From Ramlibacter tataouinensis (GTDB lineage: Bacteria; Pseudomonadota; Gammaproteobacteria; Burkholderiales; Burkholderiaceae_C), in assembly GCF_001580455.1 (NCBI RefSeq), contig NZ_CP010951.1, positions 62,001-126,000 of the forward strand: 64,000 bases of DNA, given 5' to 3'. This document shows, piece by piece, positions 43,874 to 53,296 of this stretch; within the stretch, counting starts at the first letter, position 1, and each line of letters starts with the position of its first letter. The position numbers and the translations under genes were made by a program. The notes beneath the pieces were generated by a model, which searched no databases, was not told the origin of the DNA, and worked only from the letters and a program-made list of their open reading frames with translations.

Positions 43874-43992
43874 TTGCCCATGTCGCCGGGTGCTGGAAAT
43901 GCGCCCGCCTCGATAGCGGTTCGAGAGGCATCCTCGCCTCGCCCGGAACCTTCCCCCAGATCCAACAAGAAAACTCCGCGAGGAGTCAGTCC

Positions 43993-45258
<1,266 letters not shown>

Positions 45259-45272
45259 TCACTGCGGCAGGC

Positions 45273-45305
45273 TATAATTACAGGCTTTCCCGCGGAAAGT
45301 AGCCT
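45273..45305 (+). promoter_or_regulatory. rpmE2 promoter -10 and leader hairpin
   Basis: TATAAT (45273-45278) is followed directly by CAGGCTTTCC (45281-45290) and GGAAAGTAGCCTG (45293-45305 region), a 10-bp stem with a 2-nt bulge. The transcript would begin with this hairpin, suggesting a leader that controls mRNA stability or L31 synthesis. Confidence 0.5.
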
Positions 45306-45344
45306 GGATGGTCCGGGCCGGCTGCCGCCACTGACGAGGAATCC

Positions 45345-45596
45345 ATGAAAGAAGGCATTCACCCCAACTACCGCGAAGTGCTCTTCGTGGACCTGTCCAA
45401 CGGTTTCAAGTTCGTGACGCGCTCGTGCGTGGCCACCAAGGAAATGGGCAAGACCGACGACGGCCGCGAGCTGCCGCTGTTCAAGCTGGACACCTCCAGC
45501 GAGTCGCACCCCTTCTACACCGGCACGCAGAAGTCGGTGGACAACATGGGCGGCCGTGTCGAGAAGTTCCGCAACCGCTTCGGCGCCAAGAAGTAA
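45345..45596 (+). CDS. rpmE2: 50S ribosomal protein L31 type B
   Basis: 83 aa. It lacks the CxxC zinc ligands of type A L31 and has the type B signature (MKEGIHPNYREVLFVDLSNG; SHPFYTGTQKSVDNMGGRVE). Type B proteins replace the zinc form under zinc limitation in some species; here it may be the main copy. Own promoter and terminator. Confidence 0.95.
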   Translation: MKEGIHPNYREVLFVDLSNGFKFVTRSCVATKEMGKTDDGRELPLFKLDTSSESHPFYTGTQKSVDNMGGRVEKFRNRFGAKK

Positions 45597-45616
45597 TCGA
45601 CGCCACCACCTGGCAC

Positions 45617-45652
45617 AGGGCAGCCCGGGCAACCGCGCTGCCCTTTGTTTTG
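45617..45652 (+). terminator. terminator of rpmE2
   Basis: AGGGCAGC (45617-45624) pairs with GCTGCCCT (45637-45644) around a 12-nt loop and is followed by TTGTTTTG. Confidence 0.85.
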
Positions 45653-45692
45653 CCCGGACATAATCGCGGCGAAACCGTGTGAACAGGCCCTA

Positions 45693-47384
45693 GTGAACCA
45701 GCCTACGCCCGCCATCGTCACCCAGGACGCCGTGCGCCGCCTGCCGCGGACCATCCTGCTGCTGTTCTGCGTGGCGTATGTGGTGCCGGGCTTCGTCGGC
45801 CGAGAGCCCTGGAAGGCCGCCGACATCACCGGCTTCGGCCACATGCTGGAACTGGCGCGCGGCTCCGCGTCCTGGCTGGCGCCCACCCTGCTTGGCCAGG
45901 CACCGGACTTCGACGCCCTGCTGCCCTACTGGCTGGGCGCCCTGGCCATGAAGATCGCGCCCGGTTGGATGCCCGCCGATTTCGCGGCGCGCGTGCCGTT
46001 CGCGCTGCTGCTGGCGCTGACGCTCGCCGCCACCTGGTACGGCGTCTACTTCCTGGCGCGAAGCCCCCAGGCGCAGCCCGTGCCCTTTGCCTTCGGCGGC
46101 GAAGCCAGCCCGACCGACTATGCCCGCGCCATGGCGGACGGCGGCCTGCTCGCCCTCGTGGCCTGCCTGGGGCTGGCCCAGTTCTCGCACGAGACCACGC
46201 CCTCGTTGGCGCAGATCGCCTTCACCGCGCTCACCTTCTTCGGCGTGGCCGCCTTGCCCTATCGCGCCGCGGCCGGCGGCCTCGCCCTCATCGCGGGACT
46301 GGTCGGCCTGGCCCTGAGCGGTGCGCCATCCATGGCCGCGATGTTCGGCGCGGGAGCCCTGGTCATCGCCCTGCTGGACCGCGACCCGGGGGAATCCGCC
46401 GCGAGCCTGTCGCCGCTGCAGCAGGCGGCCCTGATCGCCGGCGCGGTCGCACTGGCCGCCGGGATCGCCTTCTGGCTGAACCTGTGGCACTGGCGAGTCA
46501 GCGAATCGCCGGGCTCGCGCGACTGGCGGGCCTTCGGGCGGTTATTGCTGTGGTTCACCTGGCCGGCCTGGCCGCTGGTGCTGTGGACGCTGTGGCGCTG
46601 GCGGCGCCAGCTCACGAGCCGACACGTGGCCCTGCCGCTGTGGTTCGTGGCAGTCGCCCTGTCGACATCGGCGGTGACGCCCTCCTCCGACCGTTCGGTG
46701 CTGCTGGCCCTGCCGGCGCTGGCGACACTGGCGGCCTTCGCCCTGCCCACGCTGCAGCGCAGCGTCTCGGCGCTGATCGACTGGTTCACGCTTCTCTTCT
46801 TCAGCGGCTGCGCGATCGTGATCTGGGTGATCTGGCTGTCGCTGCAGACCGGCATCCCCGCCAAGCCGGCCGCCAATGTCGCGCGGCTGGCGCCAGGCTT
46901 CGTGCCGAGCTTCTCCCTCACGGCCTTCATCGCAGCGCTCGTCGCCACGCTGGCCTGGGGTGCGCTGGTGCGCTGGCGCACCGGCCGCCACCGCCAGGTG
47001 ATCTGGAAGAGCCTGGTGCTGCCGGCGGCCGGCGCGGCGCTGTGCTGGCTGCTGCTCATGACCTTGTGGCTGCCGGTGCTGGACTACGCCCGCAGCTATG
47101 GTCCGCTGGTGCGGGCGGTGCAGCGCCAGATGGACCGCCCCGGCTGCACCGAGGAACTCGGCTTGAGCCGCGCCCAGGTCACCGCCTTCATGTACCACGG
47201 CAACCTCCGGCTGAAGCCGGCAGCCCGCCAGGCCAGCTGCCCCTGGCTGCTGGTGGCCGCGCCGCGGCAATCCACCGCGGCCCAGGCCCTCGACATGGGG
47301 CAGTGGCAGCTGGTGGCGAACGTGCGCCGCCCCGCGGACGCGGACGAGAGCGTGCTCCTTTATCGCCGAACTGGCGGGCCGTGA
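45693..47384 (+). CDS. membrane glycosyltransferase-like protein (GT39/ArnT-like)
   Basis: 563 aa from GTG 45693, about twelve hydrophobic segments. The N-terminal GREPWKAADITGFGHML and the overall layout, with a soluble C-terminal domain (about 470-563), resemble the dolichyl-phosphate-mannose transferase/ArnT superfamily seen in Burkholderiales. Donor and acceptor unknown. Its stop overlaps the MATE gene start by GTGA. Confidence 0.65.
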   Translation: MNQPTPAIVTQDAVRRLPRTILLLFCVAYVVPGFVGREPWKAADITGFGHMLELARGSASWLAPTLLGQAPDFDALLPYWLGALAMKIAPGWMPADFAARVPFALLLALTLAATWYGVYFLARSPQAQPVPFAFGGEASPTDYARAMADGGLLALVACLGLAQFSHETTPSLAQIAFTALTFFGVAALPYRAAAGGLALIAGLVGLALSGAPSMAAMFGAGALVIALLDRDPGESAASLSPLQQAALIAGAVALAAGIAFWLNLWHWRVSESPGSRDWRAFGRLLLWFTWPAWPLVLWTLWRWRRQLTSRHVALPLWFVAVALSTSAVTPSSDRSVLLALPALATLAAFALPTLQRSVSALIDWFTLLFFSGCAIVIWVIWLSLQTGIPAKPAANVARLAPGFVPSFSLTAFIAALVATLAWGALVRWRTGRHRQVIWKSLVLPAAGAALCWLLLMTLWLPVLDYARSYGPLVRAVQRQMDRPGCTEELGLSRAQVTAFMYHGNLRLKPAARQASCPWLLVAAPRQSTAAQALDMGQWQLVANVRRPADADESVLLYRRTGGP

Positions 47385-48721
47385 GCGAACGGCGCACCAT
47401 CGCCCGCCATGCCTTGACCGTGCTGGTGGGCCAATTGGCCGTGATGGCCTTCGGGGTCACCGACACCATCGTGGCCGGCCGCTTTTCGGAACAGGCGCTG
47501 GCCGCCCTGTCGGTGGGCGCGGCCGTGTACATCACCGTGTTCGTGGCCCTGATCGGGGTGCTGCAGGCGCTGCTGCCGGTCTGGGCCGAACTGCACGGCG
47601 CGCAGCGGCAACGCGAGCTGGGCCGCTCGGTGCGGCAGGCGCTGTACCTCGCCTTCATCGGGACGGTCGCCGGCGCGCTGGTGCTGCTGTTTCCTGGGGC
47701 GCTGCTGCGCTGGACCGAGGTACCGCCGGCGCTCGAAGCCACGGTGAGCGACTACCTTTCGGTGCTGGTGCTGGCGCTGCCCGCGGCACTGCTGTTCCGG
47801 ATGTACAGCTCCCTCAACCAGAGCCTGGGCAAGCCGCAACTGGTGACTTGGCTGCAGGCCTTCTCGCTGCTGGTGAAGATCCCGCTGACGATCTGGTTCG
47901 CCTTCGGCGGGTGGGGTCTGCCCGCGCAGGGCGCCGTCGGCTGCGCCTGGGCCACGGTGATCGTGAACTGGCTGATGCTCGCGATGGCCGCCTGGCTGCT
48001 GCGCACGCAGGACCTCTATCGTCCCTATGCGATCTGGCGCCGGCCGGAGCCGCCCGACTGGCGCGTGATCGGCGAGTTCGCCCGGCTGGGCGTGCCCGCC
48101 GGCCTGGCGGTGATGGTCGAGGTCACCTCGTTCACCCTGATGGCGCTGTTCATCGCCCGTCAGGGCACGGTGGCTTCGGCGGCGCACCAGGTGGCCTCCA
48201 ACCTCGCCGCCGTCCTGTACATGGTGCCCCTGTCGCTGGCGATCGCCACCAGCGCGCGCGTGAGCTACTGGCTGGGCGCGGGCGATGTCCGCAAGGCGCG
48301 CCACGCGGTGGGCGCCGGGTTCCGGCTGGGACTGGCGATGGCGCTGCTGCTGGCCGCCGGTGTCGCGCTGGCCCGCTGGCAGCTGGCGGCGGTCTATTCA
48401 CCGAACCCCGAGGTGGTGGCGGTGGCGGCGGGGCTGCTCGGCTGGCTGGCCCTCTTCCACCTGGGCGACGCTGCGCAGGCGCTGTGCGTGTTCGTGCTGC
48501 GCTGCTATCGCGTCACGGTCGCGCCGCTGCTCGCGTACTGCGTGCTCCTGTGGGGCGTGGGCCTGGCCGGCGGCTATGCGCTGGCCTACCAGGGCCTGGG
48601 GCCTCTGGCGGCCCAGCATTCGCCCCGCGCCTTCTGGATGGCGGGCGCGGGGGCGCTGGTCCTGCTCGGCCCTATCCTGGCAGCGATTCTGTGGCGGGCC
48701 GTGCACCGGCACCGGCGCTGA
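47381..48721 (+). CDS. MATE family efflux transporter
   Basis: 446 aa, twelve predicted membrane helices in two MatE repeats (TDTIVAGRFSEQALAALSVGAAVY in the first; QVASNLAAVLYMVPLSLAIATSARVSYWLGAG in the second). Na+ or H+-coupled exporter of cationic compounds. The GTG start (47381) overlaps the upstream stop. The last 50 bp overlap the convergent phoR gene. Confidence 0.93.
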   Translation: MSERRTIARHALTVLVGQLAVMAFGVTDTIVAGRFSEQALAALSVGAAVYITVFVALIGVLQALLPVWAELHGAQRQRELGRSVRQALYLAFIGTVAGALVLLFPGALLRWTEVPPALEATVSDYLSVLVLALPAALLFRMYSSLNQSLGKPQLVTWLQAFSLLVKIPLTIWFAFGGWGLPAQGAVGCAWATVIVNWLMLAMAAWLLRTQDLYRPYAIWRRPEPPDWRVIGEFARLGVPAGLAVMVEVTSFTLMALFIARQGTVASAAHQVASNLAAVLYMVPLSLAIATSARVSYWLGAGDVRKARHAVGAGFRLGLAMALLLAAGVALARWQLAAVYSPNPEVVAVAAGLLGWLALFHLGDAAQALCVFVLRCYRVTVAPLLAYCVLLWGVGLAGGYALAYQGLGPLAAQHSPRAFWMAGAGALVLLGPILAAILWRAVHRHRR

Positions 48722-50027
48722 CGTCCCCCCGTATCCGCGACGCCGGCAGCATGATCGAGAAGGTCGATCCCGCGCCCGGCGTGCTTTCGATCTTCAGCTC
48801 GGCACCATGCCGCTGGACCACGTGCTTGACGATCGCCAGGCCCAGGCCGGTGCCGCCGGTTTCGCGCGAGCGGCTGCGATCGACACGGTAGAAGCGCTCG
48901 GTCAGGCGCAACAAATGCTCGGGTGCGATGCCGGGACCGCTGTCCCGGACCGCCAGCTCCAGGCGGCCGTCGGGCCGCCGCTGCCACTTGATGTCGATGC
49001 TGCCGCCGGGCGGCGTATAGCGCACGGCATTGCTGAGCAGGTTGGAGATGGCGCTTTGCAGTTCGCCGGGCGAACCCGACACCTCCAGCGCTGGCAGCGG
49101 CGCGAACACCAGTTCGTGCGGCCGCTGGGGCGCCAGCACGCGCGACAGGGAGCGCGCCTCCTCCTCGCAGGGCGCCACCAGCGTGCGCAGCGGCAGCCAC
49201 TCGCCCACGCCCGGGGGCGGGCTGCCTTCCAGCCGGGACAGGGCCAGCAGGTCGTTCACCAGGGTCTGCATGCGCTGGGCCTGCTGCGACATCAGCTGCA
49301 GGTAGCGCGCCCGCTCCCCCGGCTCCAGCGCCAGGGTCTGCATGGTCTCCACGAAGCCCGCCAGCACGGTCAGCGGCGTGCGGATCTCGTGCGAGACGTT
49401 CGCCACGAAATCGCGCCGCATGGCCTCGGCCTGCTCCATCGCCGTCACGTCGCGGCTGAGGATCAGGCGGCGGCTGCCGGCGTACGGGTGCGCCTGCACC
49501 GAGAGCTTCAGGGGCGCCCCGCCCGGCCGGGACATGCTCAGCACGACCTCGCGCGCATAGTTCCACGACGCCAGGTAGGCGGCGAACGCCGGGTCGCGCA
49601 CCAGGTTGCCGACGTACTGGAGCTGGTCGCGCTGGGCGTCGAAGCCGAAATGCCCGGCCGCGGTCTGGTTGCACCATTCGATGCGGCCGTTCTCGTCCAG
49701 CAGCACCACGCCGTTGGGGGAGTTCTCCAGCGCCACCAGGAATTCCTGCAGGCGCGCCTGGCTCTCGCGCAGGCGCTCATCCCGGTCGCGCAGCAGGCGG
49801 GCGACCCGGTGCGCGATCTCGCCCCAGACGCTGCGCGAGCGGGCCGGCAAGGCGCTGACCGCGTCGTCGCGCAGCGCGTCCATCAGCCTGCGCAGGTGCG
49901 CGCGGTCGACCAGCCACTTCACCAGCAGCACGAGCAGCGCGCCGGCGGGGGCGTAGGCCGGCCCGGCCACGAAGGCCACAGCGGCCGATGCGGCCGCGCA
50001 GGCGAAAAGCAGCAAGGCAATGCCCAT
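48672..50027 (-). CDS. phoR: phosphate regulon sensor histidine kinase
   Basis: 451 aa from ATG 50027. Two N-terminal membrane helices (about 1-40), a PAS domain (ENSPNGVVLLDENGRIEWCN), HisKA with the phosphorylated His in FVANVSHEIRTPLT, and HATPase_c motifs (NLLSNAVRYT, RDSGPGIAPEH, GTGLGLAIVK). It phosphorylates PhoB when phosphate is low. Last gene of the pst-pho operon, 31 bp after phoB; its 3' end overlaps the MATE gene by 50 bp. Confidence 0.96.
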   Translation of the reverse strand: MGIALLLFACAAASAAVAFVAGPAYAPAGALLVLLVKWLVDRAHLRRLMDALRDDAVSALPARSRSVWGEIAHRVARLLRDRDERLRESQARLQEFLVALENSPNGVVLLDENGRIEWCNQTAAGHFGFDAQRDQLQYVGNLVRDPAFAAYLASWNYAREVVLSMSRPGGAPLKLSVQAHPYAGSRRLILSRDVTAMEQAEAMRRDFVANVSHEIRTPLTVLAGFVETMQTLALEPGERARYLQLMSQQAQRMQTLVNDLLALSRLEGSPPPGVGEWLPLRTLVAPCEEEARSLSRVLAPQRPHELVFAPLPALEVSGSPGELQSAISNLLSNAVRYTPPGGSIDIKWQRRPDGRLELAVRDSGPGIAPEHLLRLTERFYRVDRSRSRETGGTGLGLAIVKHVVQRHGAELKIESTPGAGSTFSIMLPASRIRGDVSAGAGARPATESLPG

Positions 50028-50058
50028 GGGCGCGATTATGGACAGGGTACGAAAAAAC

Positions 50059-50742
50059 TCAGACGCCGGCCGTGAGGCGGTAACCCGCCCCGCGCACGGT
50101 CTCCACCATGGCGCCGGCCTCGCCAAGCGACTCGCGCAGGCGCTTGATGTGCACGTCCACCGTGCGTTCCTCGATGAACACGTGGTCGCCCCAGACCTTG
50201 TCGAGCAGCTGCGCCCGGCTGTGGACGCGCTCCGCGTGCTTCATCAAGTAGTGCAGCAGCTTGAACTCGGTGGGTCCGAGCTTCACCGGCAGCTCTTTCC
50301 AGGTCGCGCGATGCGTGGCGGCGTCCAGGGCCAGCTGGCCGATGGTGACCGCCTCCGAAACCTGCTCCGGCGCGCGCCGGCGCAGCACGGCGCGGATGCG
50401 CGCCAGCATCTCCTGCATCGAGAACGGCTTGGTGATGTAGTCGTCGGCCCCGGCGTCCAGCCCGGCTACCTTGTCCGGCTCGTCGCCGCGCGCGGTGAGC
50501 ATCAGGATGGGAATGGCCCGGGTGCGCGGCTCGGCGCGCCACTTGCGCGCCAGCACGATCCCGCTGTGCCCCGGCAGCATCCAGTCCAGCAGGATGGCGT
50601 CGGGCAGCACCGCGTCCACTTCGCGCTGCGCCGCGGTCCCGTCTTCCGCCCACACCGGCTGGTAGCCGTTGTGGCGCAGGTTGACCGAGATCAGCTCGGC
50701 GATGGAGGGTTCGTCCTCGACGATGAGGATGCGAGGCTTCAT
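50059..50742 (-). CDS. phoB: phosphate regulon response regulator
   Basis: 227 aa OmpR-family regulator. Receiver domain with phosphoacceptor Asp in AILLDWMLPG and Lys in ADDYITKPF; C-terminal winged helix (RTVDVHIKRLRESLG... VRGAGYRL). It should bind the Pho boxes upstream of pstS, the fasciclin gene and ppk1. Its ATG overlaps the phoU stop (ATGA). Confidence 0.97.
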   Translation of the reverse strand: MKPRILIVEDEPSIAELISVNLRHNGYQPVWAEDGTAAQREVDAVLPDAILLDWMLPGHSGIVLARKWRAEPRTRAIPILMLTARGDEPDKVAGLDAGADDYITKPFSMQEMLARIRAVLRRRAPEQVSEAVTIGQLALDAATHRATWKELPVKLGPTEFKLLHYLMKHAERVHSRAQLLDKVWGDHVFIEERTVDVHIKRLRESLGEAGAMVETVRGAGYRLTAGV

Positions 50743-51443
50743 TGGACTGCGGATTCGATGTTCTCGATCGACGTGTGGCGCACATCGGCGCCCTTGACGA
50801 TGTAGATGATCAGTTCGGCGATGTTCTTGGCGTGGTCGCCGATGCGTTCGATGGCCTTGGCCAGGAACAGCAGGTCCAGGCTGGCCGAGATGGTGCGCGG
50901 GTCTTCCATCATGTAGGTGATGAGCTTGCGCACGAACCCGTCGAATTCCTTGTCGATCAGGTCGTCTTCCTTCAGGATCGCGACGGCCGTCCCGGTGTCG
51001 AGCCGGGCGAACGCGTCCAGCGCCTTGCGCAGCAGGCCCGAGGCCAGGTCGGACGCCACGCGCAGTTCCGACGCCGGCAGCGAGCGCGCGCCGCCGCTCT
51101 TGCCGAGGATGGATTGCACCATGCGCGCGATCTTGGCGGCCTCGTCCCCCACGCGCTCGAGGTTGGCGGTGGCCTTGGAAATCGCGATGAGCAGGCGCAG
51201 GTCGCGCGCCGTGGGCTGGCGGCGGGCGATGATCGAGGACAGCTCGCGATCGATCTCGACCTCCATCGCATTCACCTGGTCCTCGACTTCGAGGACCCGG
51301 GCGGCGGACTCCGCGCTGAACTCGGACAGCGCGTGGATCGCCTGGCGGATCTGCGACTCGACCAGGCCGCCGAGCTCCATCGCGCGGGACGAGACGCCGT
51401 TGAGTTCGCTGTCGAACTGGGTGGAAAGATGCTTGTCGGGCAT
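50739..51443 (-). CDS. phoU: phosphate signalling and transport regulator PhoU
   Basis: 234 aa from ATG 51443 with AAGGA upstream. Two PhoU three-helix repeats, each with the metal-binding pattern (TANLERVGDEAAKIARM and AKAIERIGDHAKNIAELI). It links the Pst transporter state to PhoR. Sits between pstB and phoB. Confidence 0.96.
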   Translation of the reverse strand: MPDKHLSTQFDSELNGVSSRAMELGGLVESQIRQAIHALSEFSAESAARVLEVEDQVNAMEVEIDRELSSIIARRQPTARDLRLLIAISKATANLERVGDEAAKIARMVQSILGKSGGARSLPASELRVASDLASGLLRKALDAFARLDTGTAVAILKEDDLIDKEFDGFVRKLITYMMEDPRTISASLDLLFLAKAIERIGDHAKNIAELIIYIVKGADVRHTSIENIESAVQ

Positions 51444-51466
51444 GCGTGTGTTTCCTTGCCGCACCT

Positions 51467-52258
51467 TCAGCCGAACCGGCCGGTGATGTAGTCCTCGGTT
51501 TCCTTGCGCCGGGGCTTGAAGAAGATCTGCTCGGTCTCGCCGACCTCGACCAGGTCGCCCAGGTACATGTAAGCCGTGTAGTCGCTGCAGCGTGCGGCCT
51601 GTTGCATATTGTGCGTGACGATGATCACGGTGTAATCATCCTTCAGCTCTGCAATGAGCTCCTCGATCCGGCCGGTGGAGATCGGGTCCAGCGCCGAGCA
51701 GGGCTCGTCCAGCAGCAGCACTTCGGGCTTGATCGCGATGCCGCGCGCGATGCACAGCCGCTGCTGCTGGCCGCCGGACAGCCCGAGGCCGCTCTGGCCC
51801 AGCTTGTCCTTCACCTCGTTCCACAGTGCCGCCTTGCGCAGGGCCCACTCCACGCGGTCGTCCATCTCGGCCGAGCCCAGGGACTCGAACAGCCTGACGC
51901 CGAAGGCGATGTTGTCGTAGATCGACATCGGGAACGGCGTGGGCTTCTGGAACACCATGCCGATCTTGGCGCGGATCAGCGCCACGTCCTTCTTCGAGGT
52001 GAGCAGGTTCTCGCCGTCCATCACGACCTCGCCTTCCGCGCGCTGCTCCGGGTACAACGAGTACATGCGGTTGAAGGTGCGCAGCAGGGTCGACTTCCCG
52101 CAGCCCGACGGGCCGATGAAGGCCGTCACCTTGCGCTCCGGGATTTCGAGGTTGATGCCCTTAAGCGCATGGAAGCGCCCATAGTAGAAGTCCAGGTTGC
52201 GCACCGAGATCTTGGCCGCTGCCTGAGTCGAAAGAGTCGAATGAATCGATGGCGTCAT
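51467..52258 (-). CDS. pstB: phosphate ABC transporter ATP-binding protein
   Basis: 263 aa from ATG 52258, 5 bp after pstA. Walker A GPSGCGKST, signature LSGGQQQR, Walker B VLLLDEPCSALD and switch His in IVTHNMQQA. The PstB-specific FQKPTPFPMSIYDNIAFG is present. Confidence 0.97.
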   Translation of the reverse strand: MTPSIHSTLSTQAAAKISVRNLDFYYGRFHALKGINLEIPERKVTAFIGPSGCGKSTLLRTFNRMYSLYPEQRAEGEVVMDGENLLTSKKDVALIRAKIGMVFQKPTPFPMSIYDNIAFGVRLFESLGSAEMDDRVEWALRKAALWNEVKDKLGQSGLGLSGGQQQRLCIARGIAIKPEVLLLDEPCSALDPISTGRIEELIAELKDDYTVIIVTHNMQQAARCSDYTAYMYLGDLVEVGETEQIFFKPRRKETEDYITGRFG

Positions 52259-52263
52259 GATGT

Positions 52264-53172
52264 TCAATGCTTGCTGCGCGTCAGCAGGCGCGCGGCGATA
52301 TTCAGCCCCAGCACGGCCAGCGTGATCAGGAACACGCCCGCCCAGGCGAGCTGCTGCCAGTTCTCGTAGGGACTCATGGCGAACTTGAAGATGGTCACCG
52401 GCAGGCTGGCCATCGGCTGGTCGAAGTCGCTGGTCCAGAACTGGTTGTTCAGCGAAGTGAACAGCAGCGGCGCGGTCTCGCCGGAGATGCGGGCCACGGC
52501 CAGCAGCACGCCGGTGACCACCCCGGCGCGCGCGGCGCGCAGCGTGATGCTGGTGATCACCTTCCACTTGGGCGCGCCGAGCGCGTAGGCGGCTTCGCGC
52601 ATGGCGGACGGCACCAGCAGCAGCATGCTCTCGGTGGTGCGGACCACTACCGGGATCACGATGAGCGCCAGCGCCATGGCGCCGGCCCAGCCCGAGAAGG
52701 ACTTCATCCGGGTCACCACGACCGCATAGACGAACAGGCCGATCACGATGGATGGCGCCGACAGCAGGATGTCGTTGACGAAGCGCGTGGTGTTGCCCAG
52801 CCAGCCCTTGGGGTCGTACTCGGCCAGGTAGACGCCGGCCATGATGCCGATGGGCGTGCCCACGAAGGTGGCCAGCAGGACCATCACGAACGAGCCCCAG
52901 AGCGCGTTGGCGATGCCGCCCGCCTCGTTGGGTGGTGGCGTCATCTGGGTGAAGGTGGACCAGGCCAACCCGCCGACCCCCAGGATCAGCGTTTCCCAGA
53001 GAATCCACACCAGCCAGAGCATTCCGAAGCCCATCGCCACCAGCGACAGCGTGAGCGCGATGCGGTTGACGCGCTTGCGCGCGTGGTAGCGCCGGTCGCG
53101 CGCCTGCTGCTCGTCGGCCGAGTGCAGCAGCCGCGCGCCAGTGCCTGTCAGGGCATCACCGGCGCGGCTCAT
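52264..53172 (-). CDS. pstA: phosphate ABC transporter permease PstA
   Basis: 302 aa, six membrane helices with the EAA loop (AMREAAYALGAPKWKVITSITLRAARAGVVTG). The ATG at 53172 overlaps the stop of the second of two tandem micro-ORFs (CAATGA) whose GGAGG provides the ribosome site 7 nt upstream. Confidence 0.96.
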   Translation of the reverse strand: MSRAGDALTGTGARLLHSADEQQARDRRYHARKRVNRIALTLSLVAMGFGMLWLVWILWETLILGVGGLAWSTFTQMTPPPNEAGGIANALWGSFVMVLLATFVGTPIGIMAGVYLAEYDPKGWLGNTTRFVNDILLSAPSIVIGLFVYAVVVTRMKSFSGWAGAMALALIVIPVVVRTTESMLLLVPSAMREAAYALGAPKWKVITSITLRAARAGVVTGVLLAVARISGETAPLLFTSLNNQFWTSDFDQPMASLPVTIFKFAMSPYENWQQLAWAGVFLITLAVLGLNIAARLLTRSKH

Positions 53173-53234
53173 TGGATAACCTCCGCCCTGTGGGCTGCGG
53201 TGCCATGAGCCTTCGGAGCGGCCGTGCGGCTCAT
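53169..53234 (-). CDS. micro-ORF unit 2 (21 aa) between pstC and pstA
   Basis: ATG (53234) to TGA (53169). It begins MSRTAAPKAHGTAAHR and ends AEVIQ. Its stop overlaps the pstA start (ATGA), and its last codons hold GGAGG, the pstA Shine-Dalgarno. Two substitutions separate it from unit 1, both changing the amino acid. Translation is implied by position only. Confidence 0.5.
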   Translation of the reverse strand: MSRTAAPKAHGTAAHRAEVIQ

Positions 53235-53295
53235 TGGATAACCTCCGCCCTGCGGGCTGCGGTGCTATGAGCCTTCGGAGCGGCCGTGCGGCTCA
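53172..53295 (-). repeat. two tandem 62-bp units between pstC and pstA
   Basis: Units 53172-53233 and 53234-53295 are 60 of 62 bases identical. Each begins with ATGAGCCGCACGGCC and ends with GGCGGAGGTTATCCA on the mRNA, so each carries one start codon, one stop codon and one ribosome site. pstC stop, unit 1, unit 2 and pstA are chained by three successive ATGA overlaps. Confidence 0.92.
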
Positions 53296-53296
53296 T
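53231..53296 (-). CDS. micro-ORF unit 1 (21 aa) between pstC and pstA
   Basis: ATG (53296) to TGA (53231). It begins MSRTAAPKAHSTAARR and ends AEVIQ. The start overlaps the pstC stop (ATGA), with GAGGGAGG near the pstC end as ribosome site. Its stop overlaps the ATG of unit 2. Confidence 0.5.
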   Translation of the reverse strand: MSRTAAPKAHSTAARRAEVIQ

